A stretch of DNA of 64,000 nt from JB111 sp049856295 (GCF_049856295.1 NZ_JBNDMZ010000014.1:1-64000), one strand, 5' to 3'; shown: positions 16,624 through 25,611, numbered from the stretch's first letter. Translations and numbers: made by a program. Notes: generated from the letters alone by a model not told the origin.

Positions 16624-17645
16624 CCACCCTGCACGACCGCGCTCTCGGCGCCCTCACCGGTCTCGCGCTCGGCGACGCGCTCGGCATGCCCACGCAGTCG
16701 ATGTCCCGCGAGCGGATCGCCCGCGAGCTGGGGCCGATCACCGGCCTCGTCGACGGCCCGGCCGACCAGCCGATCGCCCCGGGCATGCCGGCGGGCTCGG
16801 TCACGGACGACACCGAGCAGGCCCTTCTCGTCGCCCGGCTGCTCGTCGACGGCGGCGGCCGGGTGGCGACCCGGGCCTTCGCCGACGCGCTCATGGCCTG
16901 GGAGGGACGGATGCGCGCGAAGGGCTCGCTCGACCTCCTCGGCCCCTCCACCTCCGCGGCCATCACGGCGATCGCCGACGGCGGAGACCCGGCGGAGACC
17001 GGCTCCGGCGGGACGACGAACGGTGCGGCGATGCGGGTGACGCCGGTGGCCGTGGCGGTGCCGTCCGCAGACCCCGACGCCCTGCTCCGCGCCGTCCACG
17101 ACCTCAGCTTCGTCACGCACAACACGGGGCTCGGCCTGTCCGGGGCGGCCGCCGTCGCGGGGGCGGTCTCCGCCGCGGTCGACGGCGCAGACCTCGACGA
17201 CGCGCTGACCTACGGCCTCGACCTGGCCCGCCGCGCGGAGACGATGGGCCACTGGGTCGCGGGCGCCTCGATCCCCGACCGCGCCGGGTGGGTGCTGCGT
17301 GCCACCCACGCCATGAGCACCGCCGACCTGGCGGACTTCCTCGTGGGGGTGGTCGGCACGTCGGTGCAGTCCCAGGAGTCGGTCGTCAGCGCTCTGGTCA
17401 TCGCGAGCCGGTTCCGCGACGACCCCTACGGCGGCCTCTGCCTCGCCGCCACGATCGGCGGGGACACGGACACCGTGGCGGCGATGGCCGGCGCGATCCT
17501 CGGCGCCACCCACGGGCCCGCCGGCTTCCCCGCCGACGACGTCGCCACCGTCTCGTCCGTCTCCGACCTCGACCTCGCCGGCGTCACGGACGAGCTGCTC
17601 GCACTGCGCCGGTCGCACGCCCCCGCGGCACCGGACCCCGCCTGA
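16620..17645 (+). CDS. ADP-ribosylglycohydrolase-family hydrolase
   Basis: This 341-residue all-helical metal enzyme is of the DraG/ARH type, cleaving an N- or O-glycosidic bond of an ADP-ribosyl or ribosyl compound. Binuclear magnesium-site motifs are present: GSVTDDTEQALL near residue 60 and GGDTDTVAAM near residue 280, with ALGDALGMP at the N-terminus. ATG overlaps the regulator stop. Its neighbours are a nucleobase-type permease and a PfkB kinase, so a nucleoside-like small molecule is a more likely substrate than a modified protein. Equivalent to YegU in gene order comparisons. Confidence 0.9.
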   Translation: MTTLHDRALGALTGLALGDALGMPTQSMSRERIARELGPITGLVDGPADQPIAPGMPAGSVTDDTEQALLVARLLVDGGGRVATRAFADALMAWEGRMRAKGSLDLLGPSTSAAITAIADGGDPAETGSGGTTNGAAMRVTPVAVAVPSADPDALLRAVHDLSFVTHNTGLGLSGAAAVAGAVSAAVDGADLDDALTYGLDLARRAETMGHWVAGASIPDRAGWVLRATHAMSTADLADFLVGVVGTSVQSQESVVSALVIASRFRDDPYGGLCLAATIGGDTDTVAAMAGAILGATHGPAGFPADDVATVSSVSDLDLAGVTDELLALRRSHAPAAPDPA

Positions 17646-17768
17646 CGCACCGGGCACCGCCCGACCAACCCGAACGACTCCGAACTACCCGAACAACCCG
17701 GAACCGACGATCCGCCGGCGCGTACCGGCGCCCACCCGTCCTTCCCCGGACCATCCAACGAAGGGTGC

Positions 17769-19262
17769 ATGATGTCCCCGAACCACGACGCCTCACCGAC
17801 CGCGGCCGAGCAGGCCCAGGACGTGATCCTGTCGAAGTACGAGCAGCGCGGCATCGAGCCGGTGCCGGTCGAGGAGCAGCAGGGCAACCCGCTCGACCTG
17901 TTCTGGGTGTGGTTCGCCGCCAACCTGTCGATCCTCGGCATCCCGCTCGGCGTCACGCTCGTGGCGCTGGGCATGAACATCTGGCAGGCCCTGATCGCCG
18001 CCGTGCTCGGCGCGTTCGGCTCTTTCGCGATCGTCGGCGTCATCTCGATCGCGGGCCGCCGCGGCGGCGCACCGAGCCTCACCCTGTCCCGGGCGATCTT
18101 CGGCGTGCGCGGCAACATCGGCCCGACGATCGTCTCGCTGGCCTCGCGGCTCGGCTGGGAGACCGTCAACACCACGACCGGTGCGTTCGCGCTGCTCTCG
18201 CTGTCCACCCTGGTGCTCGGCACGAACGCGGACGCCAAGGAGAGCCCGGTCCTCGCCCTGGTCTGCATCGCGATCTTCGTCGTCTGCACCGTCGCGGTGT
18301 CCGGCATGGGCCACGCCTTCCTCGTCGCCGTGCAGAAGTGGGCCACGTGGATCTTCGGGGCGCTCAACATCTTCGTCGCCGCCTACCTGGTGACCACCGT
18401 GGACTGGGACCTCGTCCTGTCGGCCCCGGCGGGGCCGGCCTCCGCCGTGATCATCGGCGTCGGCACGATCGCGGCCGGCACCGGCATCGGCTGGGCGAAT
18501 GCCGGCGCGGACATGGCCCGCTACCAGTCGCCCCGCGTGCGGGCCGGGTCGCTCATCGCCTCGGCGTCCGCCGGGGCCGGCATACCGCTGGTCATCATCA
18601 TCGGTCTCGGCGCGATCCTCGGCGCCGGCGACTCCGGGCTCGCGAGCGCCGGCGACCCGGTGGCGGCGGTCCGCTCGGTCCTGCCGGCCTGGGTGGCGAT
18701 CCCCTACCTCGTCACCGCGTTCGGCGGCCTGCTGCTGTCGAACCACCTGTCCGTCTACTCGGCGGGCCTCACCACGCTCACCCTGGGCATCCGGATCAAG
18801 CGGGTCAACGCCGTCATCCTCGACGTCGTCGTCACCACGATCGGCGCCATCTACTTCATGCTCGTCTCGGAGAGCTTCTACGGCCCGTTCATCACGTTCA
18901 TCTCGCTGCTCGCGGTGCCGATCACGGCGTGGGTGGGCGTGTTCGTCGTCGACATGATCGGGCGCCGCACCTACCACGCCGACTCGCTGATGGACCTGGG
19001 CAAGACGTCGGGCTACTGGTACCGCGGGGGCGTGGAGTGGCGCTCGACGCTCGCGTGGGCGGCGGCGATCGTCGTCGGCTTCCTGTTCACGACGGCGCGC
19101 GTGAGCTCCGAGGAGGTGTGGTTCACCGGCGCGCTGGCCGAGACCTGGATCGGGTCCAACGGTCTCGCGTGGGTCGCCACGTTCGCCATCTCGGCCGGCC
19201 TCTACGCCGCGCTCGGCGGTGCCCGCGCCGGCCGCCGCGACCCGTCCGTGGCCGCGCGATGA
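17769..19262 (+). CDS. NCS1-family purine/cytosine permease
   Basis: This 497-residue integral membrane protein has about twelve hydrophobic segments and belongs to the nucleobase:cation symporter-1 family (CodB/PurP relatives). It has a short cytoplasmic N-terminus followed by NPLDLFWVWFAANLSILGIPLGV, and the central GTGIGWANAGADMARYQ corresponds to the substrate and sodium region. GAAGGG precedes the paired ATGs at 17769/17772. It overlaps the kinase gene by ATGA. The family imports nucleobases, nucleosides, hydantoins and allantoin; the exact ligand is unknown. The 123 bp before it hold only a proline-rich spacer. Confidence 0.92.
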   Translation: MMSPNHDASPTAAEQAQDVILSKYEQRGIEPVPVEEQQGNPLDLFWVWFAANLSILGIPLGVTLVALGMNIWQALIAAVLGAFGSFAIVGVISIAGRRGGAPSLTLSRAIFGVRGNIGPTIVSLASRLGWETVNTTTGAFALLSLSTLVLGTNADAKESPVLALVCIAIFVVCTVAVSGMGHAFLVAVQKWATWIFGALNIFVAAYLVTTVDWDLVLSAPAGPASAVIIGVGTIAAGTGIGWANAGADMARYQSPRVRAGSLIASASAGAGIPLVIIIGLGAILGAGDSGLASAGDPVAAVRSVLPAWVAIPYLVTAFGGLLLSNHLSVYSAGLTTLTLGIRIKRVNAVILDVVVTTIGAIYFMLVSESFYGPFITFISLLAVPITAWVGVFVVDMIGRRTYHADSLMDLGKTSGYWYRGGVEWRSTLAWAAAIVVGFLFTTARVSSEEVWFTGALAETWIGSNGLAWVATFAISAGLYAALGGARAGRRDPSVAAR

Positions 19263-20314
19263 CGGCCCGCGTCGGGGGTGCGGCCGCGGTGACCGGCCGT
19301 GCGGGCCGGGTGATCCACACCGGGCAGGCGATCGTCGACGTCGTCATGCAGGTCGGCCGCGTGCCGGCCGCCGGCGAGGACGTCTTCGCCTCCGAGCACG
19401 CGCTCGAGGTGGGCGGCGGCTTCAACGTCATGGCCGCCGCCCGACGCGAGGGCGCCGAGGTGCTCTACGCGGGAGGGCACGGCACCGGGCCGTTCGGCGA
19501 CCGGGTGCGCGAGGCGCTGGCCGCAGAGGGGATCGAGGTGCTCCTGGCCGCCCGTCCCGGGATGGACTCCGGCTTCTGCGTGGCCCTGGTCGACGACGAC
19601 GCCGAGCGCACCTTCGTCTCCACACTCGGCGCGGAGGGACACGTCGCGGTGGACGCACTCGACGGCGTACCGGTGGGGCCGGGCGACGTCGTCTACGTCA
19701 GCGGCTACTCGCTCCTGCACCCCGACAACGCCGCGATGCTTGCCCGGGCGCTGCCGAGAATGGCGGAGGCGGCGCAGGTCGTCGTCGACGCCTCGCCGGT
19801 CATCGGTGAGGTGGCGGGCGAGGCGCTGGCGGCGGTGCGCGGCGCGGCGACGCTGTGGTCGGTCAACGAGCGCGAGGCCGGCATCCTCGCGGGGCGGGTG
19901 CTCCGTGAGCGGGACGGCGCGGGAGAGCGGAATCCTGCGGATGTGCCCGAGGACGCTGCGGGCGCCGGTGCGGCGGGCACTGACGAGGCGAGCGTCGGTG
20001 CGGACGAGCTCGCCGCCGCCCTGAGCCAGGAGCTCGAGGCGGTGGTACTCGTGCGCGTCGGGGCGGGCGGCTGCTGGGTCGCCCGGCCGGGCGAGGCTGC
20101 GGTACACGTGCCGGGCATCGACGTCGAGGCGGTGGACACCAACGGTGCCGGTGACGCCCACACCGGCGTGCTGTGCGCGGACCTCGCCGCCGGCGTGCCG
20201 CTCGCGGAGGCGGTGCGGCGGGCCAACGTCGCGGCCGGCATCGCGGTCACCCGCCGCGGCCCGGCGACGTCGCCGACGGCCGAGGAGATCGACCAGTTGC
20301 TGACCCGCGACTGA
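19259..20314 (+). CDS. PfkB-family carbohydrate/nucleoside kinase
   Basis: This 351-residue ribokinase-fold enzyme transfers phosphate from ATP to a sugar or nucleoside hydroxyl. The N-terminal glycine pair is GGGFNVMAAARREG and the catalytic anion-hole motif is DTNGAGDAHTG with the base aspartate. An alanine/acid-rich insert (about residues 220-245) is longer than in ribokinase. It is last in the operon with the glycohydrolase and permease: import, glycosidic cleavage, then phosphorylation of the released sugar would be a coherent pathway, as proposed only by gene content. It corresponds to YegV. Confidence 0.9.
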   Translation: MTARVGGAAAVTGRAGRVIHTGQAIVDVVMQVGRVPAAGEDVFASEHALEVGGGFNVMAAARREGAEVLYAGGHGTGPFGDRVREALAAEGIEVLLAARPGMDSGFCVALVDDDAERTFVSTLGAEGHVAVDALDGVPVGPGDVVYVSGYSLLHPDNAAMLARALPRMAEAAQVVVDASPVIGEVAGEALAAVRGAATLWSVNEREAGILAGRVLRERDGAGERNPADVPEDAAGAGAAGTDEASVGADELAAALSQELEAVVLVRVGAGGCWVARPGEAAVHVPGIDVEAVDTNGAGDAHTGVLCADLAAGVPLAEAVRRANVAAGIAVTRRGPATSPTAEEIDQLLTRD

Positions 20315-20355
20315 CCGCCTGGCCCACTCCCCTGCCCGCTGCTCGCGTCGGGAGC

Positions 20356-20410
20356 ATGGGTGGTGTCTCGAGAACATGCCCCGGGTCCATCGTCTCGAGA
20401 CACCACCCAT
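20356..20410. repeat. Long hairpin repeat, family B (copy B1)
   Basis: ATGGGTGGTGTCTCGAGA (20356-20373) is followed after 19 bases by its perfect inverse TCTCGAGACACCACCCAT (20393-20410). CATCGTCTCGA occurs both inside the loop/right arm and again just after it. It lies 42 bp after the kinase stop codon and could end transcription, although there is no T-tract. Confidence 0.85.
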
Positions 20411-20712
20411 CGTCTCGAAGAACGTGTAACCGGCTGGTCGCCGGAGGACGGGCGTGCGCCTCGGCATCGGGACCTTCGCCGGCCACCGGTCCGACGAATA
20501 TCGCTTGCTCGACGCCGCCGTCGCAGTCACGCTCGGCATCGTCCTGGGGCTCCTCGTCGACGGCCTCGTGAGCAGGGGTCGACGACGTGCCGAATCGACC
20601 GAGGCGGAGCACCTCGCGCTCCGCACCGCTGAGCATCCGGTCCGCGACGGCCGCACGGCTCAGCCGCTCCCACCGCACAGCCGACCACGACATCCCGACC
20701 TGAGAGGCAGCC
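20411..20712. other. Intergenic stretch without a convincing gene
   Basis: A forward frame from 20454 and a reverse frame starting near 20690 are both open, but neither has a recognisable domain, and they overlap each other. The region contains the ribosome site GAGAGG for the gene at 20713. I make no gene call. Confidence 0.4.
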
Positions 20713-21288
20713 ATGTTCTCGCCCGCACGACGCGCTTCGACCCGCCCCGCCGACACGACGCGCCCCGCCTCGGCGTGGACGTCGTTGGTGGGCCCGCTGG
20801 GCCGCGGCGAGTCGGCCGCAGTACTGGGCGTGGCGACCGCCTCGGCCCTCGCCGTCGGCGTTCGGACCGCACGACGATCGGGCTGGCTGCGCGGCTCGCT
20901 CGTCGGCGCCGTCGCCTTCGACCTCGTCGGTGGGCTCGTCGCGTTCCAGCTCCCGGCCACCCGCGAGCGCTACTCGATGAAGGCCATGCGCTCGCGCCTC
21001 ACCTTCGCCCTGGTCCACGTCCAGCCGTTCGCGCTGCCGCTGCTGGGCGAAGGATCCTGGAGGCGTGCGGGACTCCGCTGCTCGACCGCCGTCGCGAGCA
21101 CCGTCGCGCTGGAGCGCCTCGCTCCCCGCTCACCCGGCCGCCGCCTGATCGCCAACGGCGTCGCCGCCGCCCTGAGCCTGGTGGACCTCGCGACCGACAG
21201 CTCGCGGCAACGCTGGTTCGGACCGGTGTTCACGATGAAGGTGGTCGGTGGCCACGGCGGCATCCCGGCCGCGCCGGTCGGGAGCTGA
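20713..21288 (+). CDS. Small membrane protein of unknown function
   Basis: A 191-residue protein with a basic, arginine/threonine-rich N-terminus and three or four hydrophobic stretches (SAAVLGVATASALAVGV, GSLVGAVAFDLVGGLVAF, FALPLLGEG, RLIANGVAAALSLVDLA). GAGAGGCAG lies at the right distance before the ATG. I do not recognise a family. The stretch RERYSMKAMRSRLTFALVHVQPFALPLLGEG looks like a conserved core between two membrane segments. It runs toward the converging phosphatase-like gene 33 bp away. Confidence 0.6.
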   Translation: MFSPARRASTRPADTTRPASAWTSLVGPLGRGESAAVLGVATASALAVGVRTARRSGWLRGSLVGAVAFDLVGGLVAFQLPATRERYSMKAMRSRLTFALVHVQPFALPLLGEGSWRRAGLRCSTAVASTVALERLAPRSPGRRLIANGVAAALSLVDLATDSSRQRWFGPVFTMKVVGGHGGIPAAPVGS

Positions 21289-21321
21289 GAACCGGAGCGC
21301 GCGAGTCCGGCCCAGGCCACC

Positions 21322-21936
21322 TCAGACGCTGCTGAGCGTGACCACCTCACGGCTGCGGAAACGGGGGTGCTCGCGCAGGTGGGTGAGTCCCCCGCTGGTC
21401 GCCCGGAACGCGACGTGCCCGGCGGCGTCGAGCGGCATCTTGATCCACGCGGCGATCACGTAGGTGAGCGCCCCGCCGTGGGTGACGATCACCTGGTGCT
21501 CGCAGTCGCGGGCGGTGACCTGGTCCATCGCCCGGTAGACGCGGCCGGCGACGTCGATCGTGCGCTCGGCGCCGGCCACCCCGTGGTCGTGGGTCATCCG
21601 GTCGCCCATCGCCGGCGCGGGCACGTACCGCTCGTCGAGCCATGCCTGCGGGCGCCCCTCGCCCTCCCCGTAGGAGCGCTCGCGCAGGTCGGCCGTGAGG
21701 ACCGGCTCGACGCCGAGAGCCGCACCGATGACCTGCGCCGTCTGCGCGGTGCGGCGCAGGTCGGAGCTGATGACCTCCGCCGTCGCGCCCTCGGGGACGA
21801 GCCCGCGAACCCTGGTCGCGAGCGCCCGCGAGGCCGCCAGGCCGCGTTCCGTCAGCTCGGAGTCGTACCAGCCGCCGACCAGGCGGTCGACGTGATGCGT
21901 GGCCTCGGGGTGGGTGACGACGTAGAGGTTGCGCAT
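21322..21936 (-). CDS. Histidine-phosphatase-fold protein with altered RHG motif
   Basis: A 204-residue protein of the phosphoglycerate-mutase/histidine-phosphatase superfamily. Conserved parts are WYDSELTERGLAASRALATRV, ISSDLRRTAQTAQVIG, DLRERSYGEGEG and the C-terminal VTHGGALTYVIA. The catalytic motif, normally RHGE/T, reads VTHPEATHH here: the histidine is kept but the arginine is threonine and the glycine is proline. Either the subfamily has adapted chemistry or activity is reduced. ATG 21936 has only a weak ribosome site. Confidence 0.8.
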   Translation of the reverse strand: MRNLYVVTHPEATHHVDRLVGGWYDSELTERGLAASRALATRVRGLVPEGATAEVISSDLRRTAQTAQVIGAALGVEPVLTADLRERSYGEGEGRPQAWLDERYVPAPAMGDRMTHDHGVAGAERTIDVAGRVYRAMDQVTARDCEHQVIVTHGGALTYVIAAWIKMPLDAAGHVAFRATSGGLTHLREHPRFRSREVVTLSSV

Positions 21937-22045
21937 GGCCGCCACGGTACGGGGAGCAGCTGTGGGCACCGTCGGGTCGGACCGGACCCAAGCTCGGTGG
22001 TCAGGGGAGGCGCCCCGCCCATCGCACAGACGCCAACGGGCCGCC

Positions 22046-23188
22046 TCATTCGCTACGGGCGCGGAGCACCGACGCCGACGCACCCAGGACGACCATGATC
22101 GCCAGACCGATCGAGAACAGCGTGACGAAGCTGCCCCGATCGGCGAGTCCCGCTCCGAGCGCGGTCCCGACCGCGCTGCCCAGGAACAAGGAGGAGGCGA
22201 AGAGGCTGACGCTCGTCGCGCGCGCGTCCGGCGTGACCTCGGTGGCCCACTTCTGCAGCGTGGAGTGCATGAAGGCCCAGGCACCCGCCAGGAGGACACA
22301 CCCCACGAGAACCCCGGCCGTGGACGGATCGAGCACCAGCGCGACGTACGCACCGACCCCGGAGACCCCACCCACCGCGATGAGCCCCGCCTGACTCATC
22401 CGGTCCGCCACGCGCTTGACCACCCGGGTCGCACCCACGACGGCAACCCCGTACGCCGCGGTGACGACACCGGACAACGTGGTACTCAACCCCTCGGCCT
22501 GCAGGACGGTCGGCAGGAAGTTGAGCACGCCGAGCAGGACCGCGCCCTCGACGAAGACGCAGGCGAACACCACGAGCGCCCACCCATGCCCGATCACTCG
22601 CACCAACGAGGCACGCACCGAGCGCGGCTCCCCGTGGGAGACCACCTCGGGAAGTTGCTTCATCAGCACGACGACGCCGATCACCAGGATCGAAGGGACC
22701 CCGAAGGCCAGCCGCCAGCTGGCAAGGTCCGCCAGGGCAGCGCCGACGAGGGTGGCCGTCGCCATCCCGCTCGCCGTCATCATCATGACGTCGGTCAGCG
22801 GGCCGTGCCGCCGCTCGACCGGGACCGTGTCCCCGATGTAGATCAGTGCACCCGGGACGACGGCGGCATAGGCGCCACCGGCGAGGATGCGCGCCACCGT
22901 CAGGACCACGACGTGCGGGGACACCGCGCTGAGGACACTGGCGGATGCAGCGATGAGCAGCGCGACGCGCATCGTCCGCACCCGCCCGAGCCGGTCCGAG
23001 ATCATCCCCCAGACGATCTGCATCACCCCGTACCCGACCAGGTAGACGGAGGCGATGACGCCCGCCTCGGTCAGGGAGATGTCGAACTCGTCGGCAATCG
23101 CCAGCAGCATCGGCGCGATGACGAGCCGGTCGAAGGAGCTGAAGAAGACCGCCAGGTGCAGCAGCCCCAGCCGACGAGGATCTCCCAC
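22046..23188 (-). CDS. Major facilitator superfamily transporter
   Basis: A 380-residue protein with about twelve membrane segments and MFS loop motifs: WGMISDRLGRVRTMR between segments 2 and 3 (motif A) and RILAGGAYAAVVPGALIYIGD (motif B region). GTG start at 23188 with a weak GGAAG before it. The early FFSSFDRLVIAPMLLAIADEFDISLTEAGVIAS is like the drug/sugar-efflux type members. The substrate cannot be told from the sequence, and neighbours give no clue. Confidence 0.88.
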   Translation of the reverse strand: MGDPRRLGLLHLAVFFSSFDRLVIAPMLLAIADEFDISLTEAGVIASVYLVGYGVMQIVWGMISDRLGRVRTMRVALLIAASASVLSAVSPHVVVLTVARILAGGAYAAVVPGALIYIGDTVPVERRHGPLTDVMMMTASGMATATLVGAALADLASWRLAFGVPSILVIGVVVLMKQLPEVVSHGEPRSVRASLVRVIGHGWALVVFACVFVEGAVLLGVLNFLPTVLQAEGLSTTLSGVVTAAYGVAVVGATRVVKRVADRMSQAGLIAVGGVSGVGAYVALVLDPSTAGVLVGCVLLAGAWAFMHSTLQKWATEVTPDARATSVSLFASSLFLGSAVGTALGAGLADRGSFVTLFSIGLAIMVVLGASASVLRARSE

Positions 23189-23224
23189 GGCGCTTCCGAC
23201 CCCCGATCTTCGTCCCCCTCACAA

Positions 23225-23293
23225 GGGGTTGGTGTGTGTCACGAGCAGACGCCCTCAGCACATCCTCACTTGGCCCCACCCATCCGCTCGACG
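23225..23293. repeat. Degenerate member of hairpin family B (copy B4)
   Basis: GTGTGTGTCACGAGCAGACG...CCACCCATCCGCTCGACG shows the same order of words as the copy at 28968-29036, but the two arms no longer pair well. It lies in the divergent gap between the MFS gene and the ligase-like gene. Confidence 0.4.
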
Positions 23294-23382
23294 CAGTGAC
23301 GCCCCGGATCGCACTGCCGGCTCCTCCCGCCGCAGATCACCATCGCCCCCAGGACAGCCCGACTTCGCTAGCGTCGTCCTAC

Positions 23383-24645
23383 GTGCCCCCACACGCGCCT
23401 CATGGACTCCCCCGGTCCGAGGACTCCACACCGAGCGAGCCGCGCACCGGTGACAGCTCCCGCGCAGACCTGTCCTCTGCCGAGCGGCGCACCGGCGCGA
23501 CCTCCCAGTCCACCGCCCGCTCCCGCCTCGCCGCCGCCGAGCGCTCCGCCCGTCGTGGCCTGTCCCACCTCGGCCTGGACTCGCGCGCCGACCTCCTGCT
23601 GGTGCTCGCGGTCGCGCTGTGGCTCGGATACACGGCGATCGCTTCGCTCGCCCACGGCGGCCCGCCTGCCGACGCCCTGCCCTTCCTCATCGCGCCGGTC
23701 GTCATCCTCGCCGGCGTCGCGGCGGGGCGGGTGCTCGCCTCACGTTCCGCGCACGTCGACCCCAGTCGCTCCCCCGACGACGACACCACCGACGCACCAG
23801 CTCCCCGACGAGGGGTCACCACCACGCACCTGAGCGCCGCCGTCGCGCTCGTCGCCGGCCTGGCCCTGCTCGTCCCGTTCTACGCCAACGCCCAGGCGGC
23901 GTTCGGCCTCCAGCTCGTCGCCCTGGCCGGTCTGCTCGCGCTGAGCAACGAGCGGCACGAACCAGACACCCTCGCACCGACCCGCGTCACCCACCTCACG
24001 CTGCCCGTCCCGACGCTCGTCGCCGTCGTGCTCGGCGTGCTCCTCGCGGGTCGCGCCCAGGCTGCCGGCGTGCTCGTCGTCGTTCTCGCGCTCGTCCTCA
24101 CCCTCGCGCTCGTCCGCCGCGACCTGCCGTCCCGACGCCGTCTGACCGCCCCGCGCACCCTGGTCATCGCCGGTGGTGCCGTCATCGCGGTGGCGGCCGC
24201 CCTCGTCACCTGGCTCGGCGGCCTGTCGACCTGGCCCACGTGGCTGTCGACCTCCGGCAGCCTCAGCGGTGCCCGCCACGCCCTGTGGGCCGACGCCCTC
24301 GAGCTGTGGTCGCAGCGTCCGCAGGCCGGGTCGGGGCCGGGCTCCTTCGTGGCCTCCTCGCCGATCGCGGCGTCGCGTCCCGACCTGTCCGAGGTGCACT
24401 CCTCGGTCCTGCAGGTCGCTGCCGAGCTCGGCCTGGTCGGCGTCCTGATGCTGGCGGGCCTCCTTGCCGCGGGCCTGGCCGTCGGGGCGCAACGCGGAGG
24501 TCGGGCGGCGCTCGTGGCCACCACGGCCTGGACCGCTCTGGCGGTGCACTCGATGATCGACCATCTCTACGAGTTCCCGCCCGTCACCCTGGCCGCGGGC
24601 CTCGTCCTCGGCTGGGCCTCGGCCCCGCACCACCGACCTGCTTGA
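23383..24645 (+). CDS. O-antigen-ligase-like (Wzy/WaaL) membrane protein, paralogue 1
   Basis: About 420 residues: a proline/serine/arginine-rich N-terminal 80, then about ten hydrophobic segments. The large external loop holds the ligase-type motif LWADALELWSQRPQAGSGPGSF followed by EVHSSVLQVAAELGLVG, and the last helix region has VHSMIDHLYEFPPVTL. Family members join or polymerise glycans at the membrane. It is clearly a paralogue of the protein at 42371-43516 (shared YANAQAA, GSGPGSF, DHL.EFPP). GTG 23383 has no ribosome site; a TAGCGT box about 9 bases upstream may make it leaderless. No glycan genes are adjacent. Confidence 0.78.
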   Translation: MPPHAPHGLPRSEDSTPSEPRTGDSSRADLSSAERRTGATSQSTARSRLAAAERSARRGLSHLGLDSRADLLLVLAVALWLGYTAIASLAHGGPPADALPFLIAPVVILAGVAAGRVLASRSAHVDPSRSPDDDTTDAPAPRRGVTTTHLSAAVALVAGLALLVPFYANAQAAFGLQLVALAGLLALSNERHEPDTLAPTRVTHLTLPVPTLVAVVLGVLLAGRAQAAGVLVVVLALVLTLALVRRDLPSRRRLTAPRTLVIAGGAVIAVAAALVTWLGGLSTWPTWLSTSGSLSGARHALWADALELWSQRPQAGSGPGSFVASSPIAASRPDLSEVHSSVLQVAAELGLVGVLMLAGLLAAGLAVGAQRGGRAALVATTAWTALAVHSMIDHLYEFPPVTLAAGLVLGWASAPHHRPA

Positions 24646-24719
24646 CCACGCGCCCACTGTCCGACCGGCCACGTACCCCGCTCAGCCCCATCCACCTCCT
24701 CCGCAGCCCCACCACTTCA

Positions 24720-24790
24720 TCGAAAGGATGGGTTCTGTCACGAAAGGATGGGCAGAGGGCATCCCCTCGTGACACAACCCATCCTCTCGA
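24720..24790. repeat. Long hairpin repeat, family B (copy B2)
   Basis: Arms 24720-24743 and 24767-24790 pair over 24 positions with two mismatches (TCGAAAGGATGGGTT on the left, AACCCATCCTCTCGA on the right). The CGAAAGGATG word occurs twice in the left arm and its inverse twice in the right arm, giving an inner stem as well. Located 75 bp after the ligase-like gene, before a converging gene. Confidence 0.85.
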
Positions 24791-24838
24791 AGCGGGAGAG
24801 ACGGTCTGAGTCCCGACGCGCGAGGTAAGGGATGCGAC

Positions 24839-25543
24839 TCAGGCCGCCCCCGACGACGCCGTCTCGCGCCCGCCCTCCGCCGCGGCCACGTGCCTCTCGC
24901 CCAGTGCGACGAACACCGCCGCGTTGAGGTCGAAGGCCACCTTGGCCTCCTCGACCACCCGATCGCGCTCCTCGCGCGTGAACGTGAAGGGGGCGGCGTC
25001 GATGAGGGCGCGGTAGTGGTCCTTGAACGGCTTGACCTTCTCGATCCCGGTGAAGGTGTAGAAGGTCAGATCGTCAGCGGTCATGCCGTAGTGGCGCTGG
25101 AGCATCCGCGCGATGGCCTGGCCGCCGGAGAGGTCGCCGAGATAGCGGGTGTAGGCGTGCGCCAGGTAGGTGGCCGCGTCCGCGATGCCCTCCAGCCGCG
25201 CCACGTAGGTCTCGGTCGCCGCCAGCACGGGGAGCTCCTTGCGCCAGGTCGGGCCGGCGAGGGTGGCGAGGTCCGCCTCCAGGCTCGGCACCCGCCGCAG
25301 CTCAGGCAGCACGAAGGCCGCCGCCACCGGGTCACCACCTGTCCCACCACCGACCAGCCGGTCACCCGCACCCTCGAGCGCGGTGTAGATCGCGTGGTGC
25401 TGACGGGCCAGGTCGACATACGCCGCACGGCCCAGGCGCCCGCCCATGAGGTCGCTGACGAAGGAGCGCGTCTCGGCGTGCTCGTGCTGCGGCCGGGTGG
25501 TGTCCCGCAGGACCTCGGACAGCGGCTGGGTGGTGGTGGCCAT
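24839..25543 (-). CDS. Heme oxygenase (biliverdin-producing)
   Basis: This 234-residue cytoplasmic enzyme opens heme to biliverdin, CO and ferrous iron. The helical HO fold is evident: the proximal histidine lies in RPQHEHAETRSF, and the distal helix has YLGDLSGGQAIARML with the flexible glycines. ATG 25543 follows AGGAG. An iron box at 25612-25630 lies upstream, so the enzyme is probably made under iron limitation to harvest heme iron, as for HmuO of corynebacteria. No heme importer is adjacent. Confidence 0.92.
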   Translation of the reverse strand: MATTTQPLSEVLRDTTRPQHEHAETRSFVSDLMGGRLGRAAYVDLARQHHAIYTALEGAGDRLVGGGTGGDPVAAAFVLPELRRVPSLEADLATLAGPTWRKELPVLAATETYVARLEGIADAATYLAHAYTRYLGDLSGGQAIARMLQRHYGMTADDLTFYTFTGIEKVKPFKDHYRALIDAAPFTFTREERDRVVEEAKVAFDLNAAVFVALGERHVAAAEGGRETASSGAA

Positions 25544-25611
25544 GGGGGCTCCTGGGTTGCTGACGGCGCGTCACGATCAAGTGTGCTGACAGTCTGTCGT
25601 CAACCCACCGG

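Noticed and set aside
16277..20314. Very long frame giving a 1345-residue arginine/proline-rich protein
   Set aside because: Only its final part is the PfkB kinase; the rest is out of frame with the GntR, glycohydrolase and permease genes and is a high-GC artefact.
20454..20712. Possible small gene beginning LGIGTFAGHRSDEYRLLDAA
   Set aside because: It runs out of domain-like sequence after about 50 residues, overlaps an equally open reverse frame and has no ribosome site.
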